A stretch of DNA of 64,000 nucleotides, from positions 27,786 to 91,785 of the forward strand of contig DBEP01000069.1 in the NCBI GenBank assembly GCA_002294045.1, written 5' to 3'. Below, in pieces: positions 1 to 9,371 of this stretch (within the stretch, counting starts at the first letter, position 1; every line of letters begins with the position of its first letter). The notes beneath the pieces were generated by a model, which was given only the letters and a program-made list of their open reading frames with translations, was not told the DNA's origin and made no database searches. A program made the translations under genes and the position numbers. This DNA is from Lachnoclostridium sp. UBA903 (GTDB taxonomy: Bacteria; Bacillota; Clostridia; Lachnospirales; Lachnospiraceae).

Positions 1-1644
1 GAAGAAGTGCCATCCGGAGAAGCACCGCCTGGAGATAAATTATCCGGAGATGCTCCCTCAGGCGGCGGTTCCATGCCGAATTCAATTTTTACGGCCGGAG
101 AAGAAGCCTATACCTTTACGATAACAGATGAATCTGTGATTTATCTGGAAAAGGATGGTTCGGAAGAATCTGAGGAACAGGGAACTTTGGATGATATCCA
201 GGAAGGCAGTATCCTTAGTATTGAATTCGATGCAGATGGAAACATTGCCAAGATAATTATATTAAATGCAGTCTCCTCAGCAGATATGCAACAGGGCGGG
301 ATGCCAGGACCGGGAATGAATGGCCAGTCATCCGGTGTAGACAGTTACGATGCTGTAACCGTTTATACGGAAGATACCACTGTGGATGGAGATACCTTCA
401 CCTCTACAGGAACCGATGAAAATGCTATCCTGATACAGGATGGGGCAAAAGTGGTATTAAATGATATTATTTTAGAAAGAACTTCACAGGACAGTACCGG
501 CGGGGATAATTCCAGCTTTTACGGTGTTGGTGCAGGTCTGTTGGTTACGGATGGAACTGCCTATGTTAACGGAGGAACCTTTACAACGGATGCAGCAGGA
601 GGAGCAGGAATATTTTCTTATGGAGACGGTATTGCTTACATTGCAGATTCCATTATTAAAACTTCGGCAGATACTTCCGGAGGCATTCATGTAGCGGGAG
701 GCGGTACCCTGTATGCATGGGACCTGGACGTGGAAACTGACGGCGGTTCCTCAGCAGCAGTCCGCAGTGACCGGGGAAGCGGAACCATGATAGTAGATGG
801 CGGAAGCTATACATCCAGCGGAAGCGGTTCACCTGCAGTATACTGTACGGCAGATATTGCTATTAATGATGCAGAGTTGACAGCAACCGGGTCGGAAGCA
901 GTTTGTATTGAAGGGTTAAATTCATTAAGATTGTTCAATTCCAACCTTACAGGAAACATGCCTGAAAATGAGCAGAATGACTGTATCTGGACCATTATCT
1001 TATATCAGAGTATGTCAGGTGATTCAGAAATAGGAAATTCTACTTTTGAAATGACCGGAGGGTCCGTTACCAGTCAAAACGGCGGATTATTCTATACTAC
1101 CAATACTGAATGTACCATTACGCTGAAGGATGTGGATATTAATTATTCTGACAGTAATGATTTTTTCCTCCAGTGTACCGGAAATACCAATGCCAGAGGC
1201 TGGGGAAGCAGCGGAAGCAATGGCTCTGACTGTGTGTTTACTGCTATCAGTCAGGATATGACAGGAGATGTGATTTGGGATACCGTCAGTAATCTGGATT
1301 TCTACATGACATCGGGAAGCACCCTGACCGGAGCATTCGTAAACGACGAAACCTATGCAGGCAACGGAGGAGACGGCTATGCCAGTCTTTATATCAGCAG
1401 TGACTCCACATGGGTAGTAACGAAAGACAGTAACGTAAGCAATCTGTATAGTGAAGGAACCATCGTGGATGAATCCGGAAAAACAGTAAGCATTGTAGGA
1501 GAAAACGGCACTGTGTATGTAAAAGGAACCGGGGATATTACAATAACAGTTGGTCAGTATTCTGACTCGGTTGATTTATCCGGAGCAGCCTCCGTATCAG
1601 AGTATAGTGACTACGCTGTGGAAAAACCGGAAGAACTTTCATAA
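1..1644 (+). CDS. Beta-helix surface/secreted protein, 3' part
   Basis: The reading frame is open from the first base, so the true start lies upstream and the GTG at 7 is only the first possible start in the window. The visible 545 residues begin with a Pro/Gly/Ser/Glu-rich low-complexity stretch (about 1-25). An Asp/Glu-rich small domain follows (about 30-90), then a Gly-Met-Pro linker (about 95-110). The rest is a long series of short Thr/Ser/Gly/Asn-rich strands such as VNGGTFTT, MIVDGGSYTSSG and FEMTGGSVTS. This is typical of right-handed parallel beta-helix or adhesin-like proteins of Clostridia. There is no sortase motif or membrane anchor at the C-terminus. It is probably extracellular and may bind or process polysaccharide; no catalytic site is recognisable. 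Specific function unknown. Confidence 0.75.
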   Translation, partial: EEVPSGEAPPGDKLSGDAPSGGGSMPNSIFTAGEEAYTFTITDESVIYLEKDGSEESEEQGTLDDIQEGSILSIEFDADGNIAKIIILNAVSSADMQQGGMPGPGMNGQSSGVDSYDAVTVYTEDTTVDGDTFTSTGTDENAILIQDGAKVVLNDIILERTSQDSTGGDNSSFYGVGAGLLVTDGTAYVNGGTFTTDAAGGAGIFSYGDGIAYIADSIIKTSADTSGGIHVAGGGTLYAWDLDVETDGGSSAAVRSDRGSGTMIVDGGSYTSSGSGSPAVYCTADIAINDAELTATGSEAVCIEGLNSLRLFNSNLTGNMPENEQNDCIWTIILYQSMSGDSEIGNSTFEMTGGSVTSQNGGLFYTTNTECTITLKDVDINYSDSNDFFLQCTGNTNARGWGSSGSNGSDCVFTAISQDMTGDVIWDTVSNLDFYMTSGSTLTGAFVNDETYAGNGGDGYASLYISSDSTWVVTKDSNVSNLYSEGTIVDESGKTVSIVGENGTVYVKGTGDITITVGQYSDSVDLSGAASVSEYSDYAVEKPEELS

Positions 1645-1676
1645 TTTAAATATTTTCCCTGGAAAGACTATTTAAT

Positions 1677-2161
1677 ACTTATCTGACTTCGGTAGGGGCC
1701 AATGCCTGTTTGCCTCTGAATCTGCCCCCACTACGGAGGGCAGGATAGATGAGCGGGATACGGTGCCCCTTAGGGAGTTCGGAGAATTACTGAAACAGGA
1801 ATTCGGAAAAAGTATTCCTGCCAAAGTGGAGAAGCTTAACTCTCCGTATCCGACTCCGGCTAAATATTCCATTACGTTTGACGAACCCGGGAATGATTTT
1901 AAGTATATCATCCTGCGGGAAGATATTGCTCAAGGGCAGAAAGTGGAAAGCTTCCGGATTGAGGCGGAGGCAGAAGAAGGAAATCGCTATCCTTTTTACC
2001 AGGGAACCGTAATCGGTAACCATAAGATATGCAGGCCATGGGAGCCTTTTACGGGACAGAATCCGCTTACAAAGAATATTGCTTACAGGACAAAAAGGCT
2101 GATTGTCCATGTGACTTCTGCGAGAGATGAGGTAATGATGAAAGAGATTAAGGTTTATTAA
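1677..2161 (+). pseudogene. GH29 alpha-L-fucosidase, C-terminal relic with frameshift
   Basis: Only the last part of a family 29 alpha-L-fucosidase remains. Reading from about 1680 gives SVGANACLPLNLPP, matching the family's conserved strand after the active site (SKNGNLLLNIPP). The frame then slips at the C run 1725-1729 and continues as TEGRIDERDTVPLREFGE, a hallmark of GH29. The rest follows the C-terminal beta-sandwich: LREDIAQGQKVESFRIEAE and the YQGTVIGNHKIC strand. The N-terminal barrel with the catalytic Asp is absent; the sequence upstream of about 1677 belongs to the beta-helix gene. A GTG at 1763 leaves a 132-residue ORF, but it would lack all catalytic residues. It ends at a clear terminator. 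Confidence 0.8.
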
Positions 2162-2211
2162 GCGTAATGAGTTAGCGGCAGAAGCATATTAATTAATAGT
2201 GTATTTTAAGA

Positions 2212-2239
2212 AAGAGGGCTGGTTCCAGCCCTCTTTTTT
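2212..2239 (+). terminator. Rho-independent terminator
   Basis: A stem AGAGGGCTGG / CCAGCCCTCT with a TT loop is followed by a run of T. It closes the transcript carrying the fucosidase relic and separates it from the galactonate locus. Confidence 0.9.
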
Positions 2240-2426
2240 AGCGTAATTTACATTAATAAAACTAAAGGATTATTTTAAATACTCTTGTTATCGTTGGAAT
2301 CAGCATCTCGGAGCCATCACCCGGAACGTTCCTCCTCACATCATACAGATTACTAATGAGTTGTTTTTGTATAATTTGACTAATTTCGACCTCTCATATT
2401 TGTGCAAATCCTTCATATGTTTATAC

Positions 2427-2458
2427 TTGCGTTAAATTAACTGCTGTGATATTATAAT
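2427..2458 (+). promoter_or_regulatory. Promoter of the galactoside/galactonate operon
   Basis: TTGCGT at 2427-2432 is followed by TATTAT at 2450-2455 (17-bp spacer), overlapping TATAAT at 2453-2458. This is the only good sigma-A like match in the 2240-2517 gap and is correctly placed for the binding-protein gene. Nothing else is recognisable in that gap. Confidence 0.55.
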
Positions 2459-2481
2459 CAAGTAATTATATACAAACATCA

Positions 2482-2495
2482 TTCGTATATACGAA
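2482..2495. promoter_or_regulatory. Perfect 14-bp palindrome, probable operator
   Basis: TTCGTATATACGAA is a perfect inverted repeat just downstream of the -10 box and about 10 bp before the AGGAGG of the binding-protein gene. The TTCG-N6-CGAA layout resembles IclR-family sites, and an IclR gene ends this operon. ATACGAA half sites also occur before the GntR/LacI regulator gene at 28602, so that protein is a competing candidate. Confidence 0.5.
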
Positions 2496-2517
2496 CAACA
2501 TAACAGGAGGGTTTATT

Positions 2518-3864
2518 ATGAAAATGAAAAGCATGTCGCTGCTGCTGGTTGTAATACTTTTATTCAGTGTTATAGTAAGCGGGTGTAACAAAAAAAGTGA
2601 AGGGACTGAAACTCAGAATGAGTCAGCCTCAGGAGAAACCGGAGGAACCGAAAATTCCGGAGGAAAGAAACAAAAAATAACTGTTTGGGCATGGGACGAT
2701 AATTTCAATGTTGCCGTTATGAAAAAAGCAGGAGAATATTACAAATCTTTAAAACCGGATGCGGATATTGAACTTGAGGTGGTTTCAAATTCCAAAGAAG
2801 ATATTTATAAAAAGCTACAGGTCGGTCTGGCCTCCGGAGGAAAGAGCCTGCCGGATATCTGCTTAATTGAAGATTACAGCATATATCAATATTTAAATGC
2901 ATACTCTACTTATTTTTATCCGCTTAATGATGACATGGATTACAGTCAGTTTTCCCCGTATAAAACAGAGGCCATGACCTTTAAAGGGAAAGCATACGGC
3001 GTACCTTTTGATGCCGGAGTTACTGCAACTTTCTACCGAAGCGATTATCTGACTCAGGCTGGTTTTACTGCCGACGATATGAATGACATTACCTGGGACA
3101 GATTTATTGAAATAGGAAAAGAGGTTGAAGCTAAGACCGGCGTTAAGATGACCGTGGCCAACGGAACGAATTACTCTTCCTTATTCAGGACAATGATGCA
3201 GTCGGCAGGGGCCTGGTACTGCGATGCCGAAGGGGAACTCACAATTACCAATAACGCAGTTTTAAAAGAAGCTCTGGAAACCATAAAGAAAATGCGGGAT
3301 GAGGGAGTAATTTTAGAGTGTGCGGACGATTCCACACTGGCAGGCGCCATCAATGACGGTACCACTGCTTCCGTAATTAATGCGGCCTGGAGGATTTCTA
3401 CTGTAAAGGCTGAGCCGGACCAGTCAGGAAAGTGGGCAATTGCCTCAACTCCGCGCCTGAATCATGAAAAATCCGTTAATGCGTCCAATACGGGAGGTTC
3501 CAGTTGGTATGTACTGGATAACGGACAGGACAAAGCGCAGATTATTGATTTCTTAAAAACGATTTTTGCCGGAGATAAAGAATTCTATGCCGACATATTG
3601 GTTGACCAGGGTGCTCTTGGTACATATCTTCCCGCACAGGAGGGAGATGTTTTTGAAACAGCAGATGAATTCTTCGGCGGACAAAAGGTTTACAAAGACC
3701 TTGCCGGCTGGCTGCCTGAGATACCTGCAGTAAATTACGGACAAAATGTTTCGGAAGCAAATACTGCGGTTAATTCGGCCTTATTCAATTACCTGCAGGG
3801 AGATATTGATGTGGATACTGCTCTGAAGCAGGCAGAAGACCAATTAAAGAACCAGATACAGTAG
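2518..3864 (+). CDS. ABC sugar transporter substrate-binding lipoprotein (CUT1)
   Basis: Extracellular solute-binding protein of the family 1 (MalE-like) group, 448 residues. A basic start and hydrophobic core lead to the lipobox VSGC with Cys23 as the lipidated residue, followed by a Ser/Glu/Gly-rich linker. The mature part begins ITVWAWDDNFN, the usual first strand of CUT1 binding proteins. ATG follows an AGGAGG. It is first in an operon with two permeases, a beta-galactosidase and galactonate-degrading enzymes, so the likely cargo is a galactose-containing oligosaccharide or aldonic acid conjugate. No ATPase gene is present; a shared MsmK-type ATPase elsewhere is expected. Family confident, ligand inferred from context. 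Confidence 0.9.
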   Translation: MKMKSMSLLLVVILLFSVIVSGCNKKSEGTETQNESASGETGGTENSGGKKQKITVWAWDDNFNVAVMKKAGEYYKSLKPDADIELEVVSNSKEDIYKKLQVGLASGGKSLPDICLIEDYSIYQYLNAYSTYFYPLNDDMDYSQFSPYKTEAMTFKGKAYGVPFDAGVTATFYRSDYLTQAGFTADDMNDITWDRFIEIGKEVEAKTGVKMTVANGTNYSSLFRTMMQSAGAWYCDAEGELTITNNAVLKEALETIKKMRDEGVILECADDSTLAGAINDGTTASVINAAWRISTVKAEPDQSGKWAIASTPRLNHEKSVNASNTGGSSWYVLDNGQDKAQIIDFLKTIFAGDKEFYADILVDQGALGTYLPAQEGDVFETADEFFGGQKVYKDLAGWLPEIPAVNYGQNVSEANTAVNSALFNYLQGDIDVDTALKQAEDQLKNQIQ

Positions 3865-3873
3865 TGTAAGCAG

Positions 3874-3893
3874 GGGGCTGTTGCAACAGCCCC
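3874..3893. promoter_or_regulatory. GC-rich hairpin between binding protein and permease genes
   Basis: GGGGCTGTT-GC-AACAGCCCC forms a 9-bp perfect stem 10 bp after the binding-protein stop. There is no T-run, so it is more likely an RNA-stabilising or partial attenuation hairpin. Such hairpins commonly raise binding-protein output over permeases. Confidence 0.6.
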
Positions 3894-4085
3894 AGTGCTC
3901 TAATGTAACTCCTTAATCTTTACTCTGCACGAAGAATAATTGTTTAATTGCAAGGCGGAGAAAGGGCTGTAGTGGTACCTGCTGCAACTGATGACAAAAC
4001 GCAGCGGTTGGGCAATCAGCAAGCACAAAGTAAAGTTTTAAGGGTTACAGAGTACCAGCTTATAGCAGAAAGGGAGAGGACAGAC

Positions 4086-4964
4086 ATGAAGCGAAAGAAT
4101 AGAACCGTTAATTATAATAAATACGGTTGGTTCTTCATCTCATTTGCCATGTTGGCATTTGTGGTATTTACCCTATATCCGATGTTAGGCTCCTTAAGTT
4201 TAGCTCTTAAAGTCTTAAAAGAAGGTGAGTATGTCTTTGGGGGACTGACAAATATCAAGAGGTTGTTAGGTGACAGAATCTTCCACAGAAGTATTGGGAA
4301 CACCTTTCTATTTTTAATTGTGCAGGCGCCGTTGATGCTTGTGCTTGCTTTAATTTATGCCAATATTTTAAATGCACCTAAGCTGCGTTTCAGAACATTT
4401 TACCGTACGGCATTATTTGTACCATGCGTAACTTCCCTGGTTGCCTATTCCGTATTATTTAAACTGATGTTTGCAAACGACGGAATTGTTAATTATATTC
4501 TCATGTCTTTAAATATCATAGGACAGCCCATATTTTTTCTGAATGACCCGTTCTGGGCAAGAGTTGTTATAATCATAGCCCTGACCTGGAGATGGACCGG
4601 ATATAATATGATGTTTTATCTGGCCGCCCTGCAGAATATACCGGCAGAAACCTATGAAGCCGCCAAGGTGGACGGTGCAGGAAGTATTCAGACCTTTTTT
4701 AAGATAACGGTGCCGCAGCTTAAGCCGATTATTTTACTGACTATGATTATGACTACAAACGGTACGCTGCAGCTATTTGACGAACCCATGAATATTACCG
4801 GAGGCGGACCGGCCGAAATGACTATGACCATGTCCCAGTATATATATAATACGGCTTTTGTATATTCCCCAAGTTTCGGTTATTCCGTTATCCTGTCCTA
4901 TGTGATAGTAATTCTGGTGGCAATTCTGGCATTTGTCCAGTTCCGGGTAACGAAGGAGGATTAA
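4086..4964 (+). CDS. ABC sugar transporter permease (MalF-type, CUT1)
   Basis: Inner membrane subunit of the CUT1 importer, about 292 residues, with six hydrophobic segments beginning at YGWFFISFAMLAFVVFTLYP. The EAA loop that contacts the ATPase is visible as YEAAKVDGAGSIQTFFKITVPQL near residue 190. The open frame extends back to 3948, but ATG 4086 is preferred: it follows GGGAGAGG and starts with the basic MKRKNR typical of this family, while the upstream stretch looks non-coding. It overlaps the spacing of the next permease closely (stop 4964, next start 4966), indicating translational coupling. Confidence 0.9.
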   Translation: MKRKNRTVNYNKYGWFFISFAMLAFVVFTLYPMLGSLSLALKVLKEGEYVFGGLTNIKRLLGDRIFHRSIGNTFLFLIVQAPLMLVLALIYANILNAPKLRFRTFYRTALFVPCVTSLVAYSVLFKLMFANDGIVNYILMSLNIIGQPIFFLNDPFWARVVIIIALTWRWTGYNMMFYLAALQNIPAETYEAAKVDGAGSIQTFFKITVPQLKPIILLTMIMTTNGTLQLFDEPMNITGGGPAEMTMTMSQYIYNTAFVYSPSFGYSVILSYVIVILVAILAFVQFRVTKED

Positions 4965-4965
4965 T

Positions 4966-5772
4966 ATGAAAAAAATTAAATTATTTTTAAAACACGCTTT
5001 TTTAATGACCTCTTCCATTATCTGCTTATTCCCGTTTTACTGGATGATTGTAGGTGCCACGAATCAGTCTCAGGATATAACGAAAGGCAGGCTGTGGTTC
5101 GGAAAAGAGTTCCTGAATAATTTAAATGCGGTTCAGGTTAATGCGGATATATTCCAGTCGATTAAGAATACGGCCTTTATTACCTTTATACAGGTTCCCC
5201 TGGCACTTTTAATCTGTTCCATGGCCGGCTACGGGTTTGAAAAATATCAAAGCAAAATCCGTAATAAACTATTTAATGTTTTCTTGCTTACCATGATGAT
5301 TCCCTTTGCTGCCATAATGATTCCGCTATTTAATTTAATGTTTGATGCAAGTTTAATTGATACAAAAATCAGTGTAATCGTTGCGGCGCTGGCGAATACC
5401 TTTCTTATCTTTTTCTTCCGTCAGAGCTTTAAAGCATTTCCCGATGAAATTATGGAGGCCGCAAGAATTGACGGGGCCGGTGAGCTGAAGATTTTCTTTA
5501 AGATTGCCATGCCGCCCATGCGTTCAACATTTGCCGCAGGGTTTATTTATGCTTTTATGAAGGAATGGAATAATTACCTGTGGCCATTATTAACTTTGCA
5601 GTCCACGGATAATAAAACACTGACCTTATTCATTTCAGGCCTTTCCTCCGCTTATTATGTTGATTACGGACAGGTCCTGGTGTCTGTGGTAATAGCTACA
5701 ATACCGACTATTATAATATTTATGACGATGCAGAAACACTTTGTAGCCGGTATCCTGGGAGCCAGCAAATAA
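4966..5772 (+). CDS. ABC sugar transporter permease (MalG-type, CUT1)
   Basis: Second membrane subunit of the importer, 268 residues, with six membrane segments. The EAA motif MEAARIDGAGELKIFFKIAMP lies in the last third, the MalG pattern. AAGGAGGA sits inside the end of the previous gene and directs ATG 4966, one base after the upstream stop. It pairs with the upstream MalF-type subunit. The hydrolysing ATPase is not encoded here. Confidence in family is high; the transported sugar is inferred from the enzymes downstream. Confidence 0.92.
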   Translation: MKKIKLFLKHAFLMTSSIICLFPFYWMIVGATNQSQDITKGRLWFGKEFLNNLNAVQVNADIFQSIKNTAFITFIQVPLALLICSMAGYGFEKYQSKIRNKLFNVFLLTMMIPFAAIMIPLFNLMFDASLIDTKISVIVAALANTFLIFFFRQSFKAFPDEIMEAARIDGAGELKIFFKIAMPPMRSTFAAGFIYAFMKEWNNYLWPLLTLQSTDNKTLTLFISGLSSAYYVDYGQVLVSVVIATIPTIIIFMTMQKHFVAGILGASK

Positions 5773-5790
5773 AAAAGGAGAGAACAGAAA

Positions 5791-8157
5791 ATGGGAAAAG
5801 AATATTATTTAGATACACAGGGCGGAGAACCGAAGATATACCAGTGCCCTACCATTTACAGCGGAAGCAGTCCGGATGGGGATACGATTAATTTTACCAA
5901 TTACTATATGGAATATAACAAAAAACCTTACTATGCAATTTCCGGTGAAATGCATTTTTCCAGAATTGAAGAAAGATTTTGGGAAGATGAAATCATTAAA
6001 ATGAAAATGGCCGGAATTACCATGATTTCCACCTATTTGTTCTGGATTCACCATGAAGAAGAAAAGGGTATTTTTGACTGGAGCGGGAATAAAAACCTTA
6101 GGAAGTTCGTAGAATTATGTAAAAAGCAGGGAATTTTTTTGATTATCCGGATTGGACCTTTCTCCCATGGGGAATGCAGAAACGGCGGTTTTCCGGATTG
6201 GATGTTTGGAGCGCCCTATGATGTACGGAGCAATGATGAGGAATATATTTATTACGTACAAAGATATTTTGATGAAATCGGGAAACAGGTCAAAGGCCTT
6301 TTGTTTAAGGACGGAGGACCAATCGTAAGCACCCAGATTGAAAATGAATATGAACATGCCTCATCCCCCTGGGAAATGACAACCGAAAACAGCGGCGAAT
6401 GGACCCCCAGCGGTAATGAAGGCGCGTCCCATATGGAGTTATTGAAGAAAATTGCAATCGGGTCAGGCCTGGTAACACCGCTTTACAGTACGACCGCCTG
6501 GGGCGGTGCCTGTGCGCCGGTGGATGTGGTATTGCCCCTCTGGGGAGGCTATGCGTATTGGCCCTGGATTTTTTACGGAGATGATATCAAAGAACATCCG
6601 GCTACGACGGAGTATATATACAAAGATTTTCATAATAACCGCGCACCCAAATATTATAATTTTGACCCGGAATATGCACCCGAAGACTATCCCTTTGTCT
6701 GCTGTGAAATGGGCGGCGGTATGGCTAATTATTACCGTTACCGTTTTATGCTTCCCTTTGAAAGCGTAGAGGCCATGGCAAATATTAAGGCTGCCAGCGG
6801 CTGTAATTTTCTGGGCTATTATATGTTCCACGGAGGAAGCAATCCAAAAGGTAAGAAGGTTCCTTATCTGAATGAGTGTGCACTCCCTAAAATTTCTTAT
6901 GATTATCAAGCCGCACTTGGAGAATTCGGCCAGATTCGGCCTTCCTATAAAAGAGTAAAACGACTTCATTATTTTTACAAAAGATTTGAAGAACAATTAT
7001 GCAATATGAAGACATTCCTCCCGGAAGAGGCTGCCGGTATGGAGCCTTTAGATGTAAAAACGCTGAGGTATTGTTTAAGGGCAAATAAAAAGGCAGGATT
7101 TTTGTTTATTAATAATTTTCAGGACCATGTGGAGATGTCGGCTCAGAAAGATTTTTCCCTGCAGCTGAAAATGGGCAACGGCAGTCTGCGCATACCCGAA
7201 AAAGGCGGCATATCGTTGAAAAAGGGAGAAAGCTGCATCCTGCCTGTTAATTTGGATCTGGGGGGAATTCTTTTAGAATATGCAACGGCCCAGTTAATTA
7301 CTGAAATTACCTGTGAGGATATACCTCACTACTTTTTCTTTGCTCCCGAATTGATGAAGACGGAATTCAAACTGGAAGGAATGGAAACTCTGCGGGTGGA
7401 TTCTTCTAAAACATCTAAGACAATCATTAAAACAAAGGACGGCAAAGAGATTGCACTATGTGTTTTAACAAGAGAAGACAGCCTGAAATTATGGGAAGTA
7501 AAAAGGCCCGAAGGAAATATGCTGATTTTATCCGACGACACCATACTGGAGGATGCGGGAAAAATCCGCATTGAAAGTATCGGGAAAGAATCCGGAAGCC
7601 TTGGAATCTTTCCCCCCAGAGATTCTAAAGTACATGTAAACGGCGTTTCCTGTGACATCACTGGCAAAACGGATTTATTCACTTTTTATCAGGTGCCCTA
7701 CGGTAAAAGCCAGGTGCGGTTAAACTGGGAGGATGTCAGCTCAAAAGAAAAACAAAGCAGCGGAGAGCTAAAAAGACCTGTAATCGGCAGCCCGATTACT
7801 TCTACGAAAATAATCAATGCAAGGGCCAAATTGAGTATAAAGCCGGAATCCTTCCTCAATTGCAAACAGATACTGGTACAGGTGGATTATCTGGGAGATA
7901 TCGGTTATGCCTATGTGGACGGAGTATTGGTAAATGATAATTTCTGCAACGGTGCCACGTGGGAATTCGGCATTAAGGCATATGAAAAGGAAATACTGGA
8001 GAAAGGCATTTATATTTACATATCGCCTCAAAGACGGGGAAGCCGTGTGAACAGTGATTCCGCAATGGCAGCCCGTTATGAGACTTATGACGAAGCAATG
8101 GCGAAGATTTATGAAATTAAAGCCGTACCGGTATTTGACTGTCTGACGGATTTATAG
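5791..8157 (+). CDS. GH35 beta-galactosidase, cytoplasmic
   Basis: Glycoside hydrolase family 35 enzyme of 788 residues that should hydrolyse terminal beta-galactosides. The N-terminal TIM barrel starts with ISGEMHFSRI (51-60). GGPIVSTQIENEYE carries the probable acid/base Glu186, and CCEMGGGM carries the probable nucleophile Glu306. Smaller beta-rich domains follow, ending with a C-terminal jelly-roll region. There is no signal peptide, so it acts on imported substrate. AAGGAG precedes the ATG. It is in one operon with the transporter and the galactonate pathway. The family is clear from the catalytic motifs; the exact linkage preference is not. Confidence 0.9.
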   Translation: MGKEYYLDTQGGEPKIYQCPTIYSGSSPDGDTINFTNYYMEYNKKPYYAISGEMHFSRIEERFWEDEIIKMKMAGITMISTYLFWIHHEEEKGIFDWSGNKNLRKFVELCKKQGIFLIIRIGPFSHGECRNGGFPDWMFGAPYDVRSNDEEYIYYVQRYFDEIGKQVKGLLFKDGGPIVSTQIENEYEHASSPWEMTTENSGEWTPSGNEGASHMELLKKIAIGSGLVTPLYSTTAWGGACAPVDVVLPLWGGYAYWPWIFYGDDIKEHPATTEYIYKDFHNNRAPKYYNFDPEYAPEDYPFVCCEMGGGMANYYRYRFMLPFESVEAMANIKAASGCNFLGYYMFHGGSNPKGKKVPYLNECALPKISYDYQAALGEFGQIRPSYKRVKRLHYFYKRFEEQLCNMKTFLPEEAAGMEPLDVKTLRYCLRANKKAGFLFINNFQDHVEMSAQKDFSLQLKMGNGSLRIPEKGGISLKKGESCILPVNLDLGGILLEYATAQLITEITCEDIPHYFFFAPELMKTEFKLEGMETLRVDSSKTSKTIIKTKDGKEIALCVLTREDSLKLWEVKRPEGNMLILSDDTILEDAGKIRIESIGKESGSLGIFPPRDSKVHVNGVSCDITGKTDLFTFYQVPYGKSQVRLNWEDVSSKEKQSSGELKRPVIGSPITSTKIINARAKLSIKPESFLNCKQILVQVDYLGDIGYAYVDGVLVNDNFCNGATWEFGIKAYEKEILEKGIYIYISPQRRGSRVNSDSAMAARYETYDEAMAKIYEIKAVPVFDCLTDL

Positions 8158-8199
8158 TTTAATATTATTTAAAATATTATAATAAGGGAAGGTGATAAT

Positions 8200-9348
8200 A
8201 TGAAAATTACAAAGATGGAGTTATTTAAAGTACCCCCAAGATGGCTGTTCTTAAAAATAACTACCGATGAAGGGTATGAAGGCTGGGGCGAACCGATTGT
8301 TGAAGGACGGGCGGATACCGTGAAAGCGGCCGTGCAGGAACTAAGTACTTATCTCATCGGAGCCGACCCGGGTAAAATTGAAGATATCTGGCAGGTATTA
8401 TACCGTTCCGGGTTTTACAGAGGCGGCCCGATTCTGACTTCAGCAATCTCCGGTATTGAACAGGCACTTTGGGACATTAAGGGAAAATACTACAATGCAC
8501 CGGTATATGAGCTGCTTGGAGGCGCCTGCAGAGACCGTATTAAGGTCTATTCCTGGATTGGAGGGGAAAAGCCCGAAGAGGTAGCGGCAGCCGCAAGGGA
8601 AAAGCAATGCCAGGGCTTTACCGCAATTAAAATGAATGCTACGGGAGAACTTAATTATATTGATGATTTCAGCAAGGTCAGAGGTGTTGTTGAACGGGTT
8701 GAAAGTATCCGGCAGGCCTGCGGCGAAGATTTTGGGATTGCCGTGGATTTTCACGGAAGAGTGCATAAAGCTATGGCAAAAATCCTGGTTCAGGAATTAG
8801 ATAGATATCATCTGATGTTTATTGAAGAGCCTGTACTTTGCGAGAATTACGAAGCATTTAAAGAAATAGCGGCTTATACCTCGGCACCCATTGCAACGGG
8901 AGAGAGACTGTTTACCAGATGGGATTTTAAGAAGATTTTCGAACAGGGAGTTGTTAATATCATCCAGCCGGATTTGTCCCATGCGGGAGGAATTTTAGAG
9001 TGTAAGAAAATTGCGGCTATGGCCGAGGCTTATGATATGGCAGTCGCACCGCACTGCCCTCTTGGTCCCATTGCCCTGGCTTCCTGTATTCAACTGGATG
9101 CCTGCACACCCAATGCAATTATTCAGGAGCAAAGCCTGGGAATTCATTATAACAAAGGGAATGATTTACTGGAATATCTGAAAAATCCCGGAGTATTTGA
9201 GTATAAGGACGGGTATGTAAGTCTGCCGGATAAGCCGGGTCTTGGTATTGAAATTGATGAATACAGAGTCCGGGAATTAGATAAGGTTGGTCATGATTGG
9301 AAAAATCTCGTATGGAGAAATCAGGATGGCACGGTAGCGGAATGGTAG
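8200..9348 (+). CDS. dgoD: D-galactonate dehydratase
   Basis: Enolase-superfamily enzyme that removes water from D-galactonate to give 2-keto-3-deoxy-D-galactonate. Its 382 residues equal the length of E. coli DgoD, and the key residues fall at the same numbers: Mg ligands Asp183, Glu209 and Glu235 (DFHGR, EEP, GER) plus His185 and His285 (APHCPLGP). The N-terminal capping domain begins MKITKMELFKVPPRWLFLKI. AAGGTG precedes ATG. It is followed by the matching kinase and aldolase genes, completing the lower De Ley-Doudoroff route. This is one of the most secure assignments in the window. Confidence 0.95.
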   Translation: MKITKMELFKVPPRWLFLKITTDEGYEGWGEPIVEGRADTVKAAVQELSTYLIGADPGKIEDIWQVLYRSGFYRGGPILTSAISGIEQALWDIKGKYYNAPVYELLGGACRDRIKVYSWIGGEKPEEVAAAAREKQCQGFTAIKMNATGELNYIDDFSKVRGVVERVESIRQACGEDFGIAVDFHGRVHKAMAKILVQELDRYHLMFIEEPVLCENYEAFKEIAAYTSAPIATGERLFTRWDFKKIFEQGVVNIIQPDLSHAGGILECKKIAAMAEAYDMAVAPHCPLGPIALASCIQLDACTPNAIIQEQSLGIHYNKGNDLLEYLKNPGVFEYKDGYVSLPDKPGLGIEIDEYRVRELDKVGHDWKNLVWRNQDGTVAEW

Positions 9349-9371
9349 CCGTAAAGTAAAGGATGATAAAG

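Noticed and set aside
3948..4085. N-terminal extension of the first permease
   Set aside because: Extra residues are polar and unlike the family, while ATG 4086 has a proper binding site and family-like start.
6463..6996. 177-codon minus-strand ORF inside the GH35 gene
   Set aside because: Antisense shadow of a well-supported gene with catalytic motifs on the plus strand.
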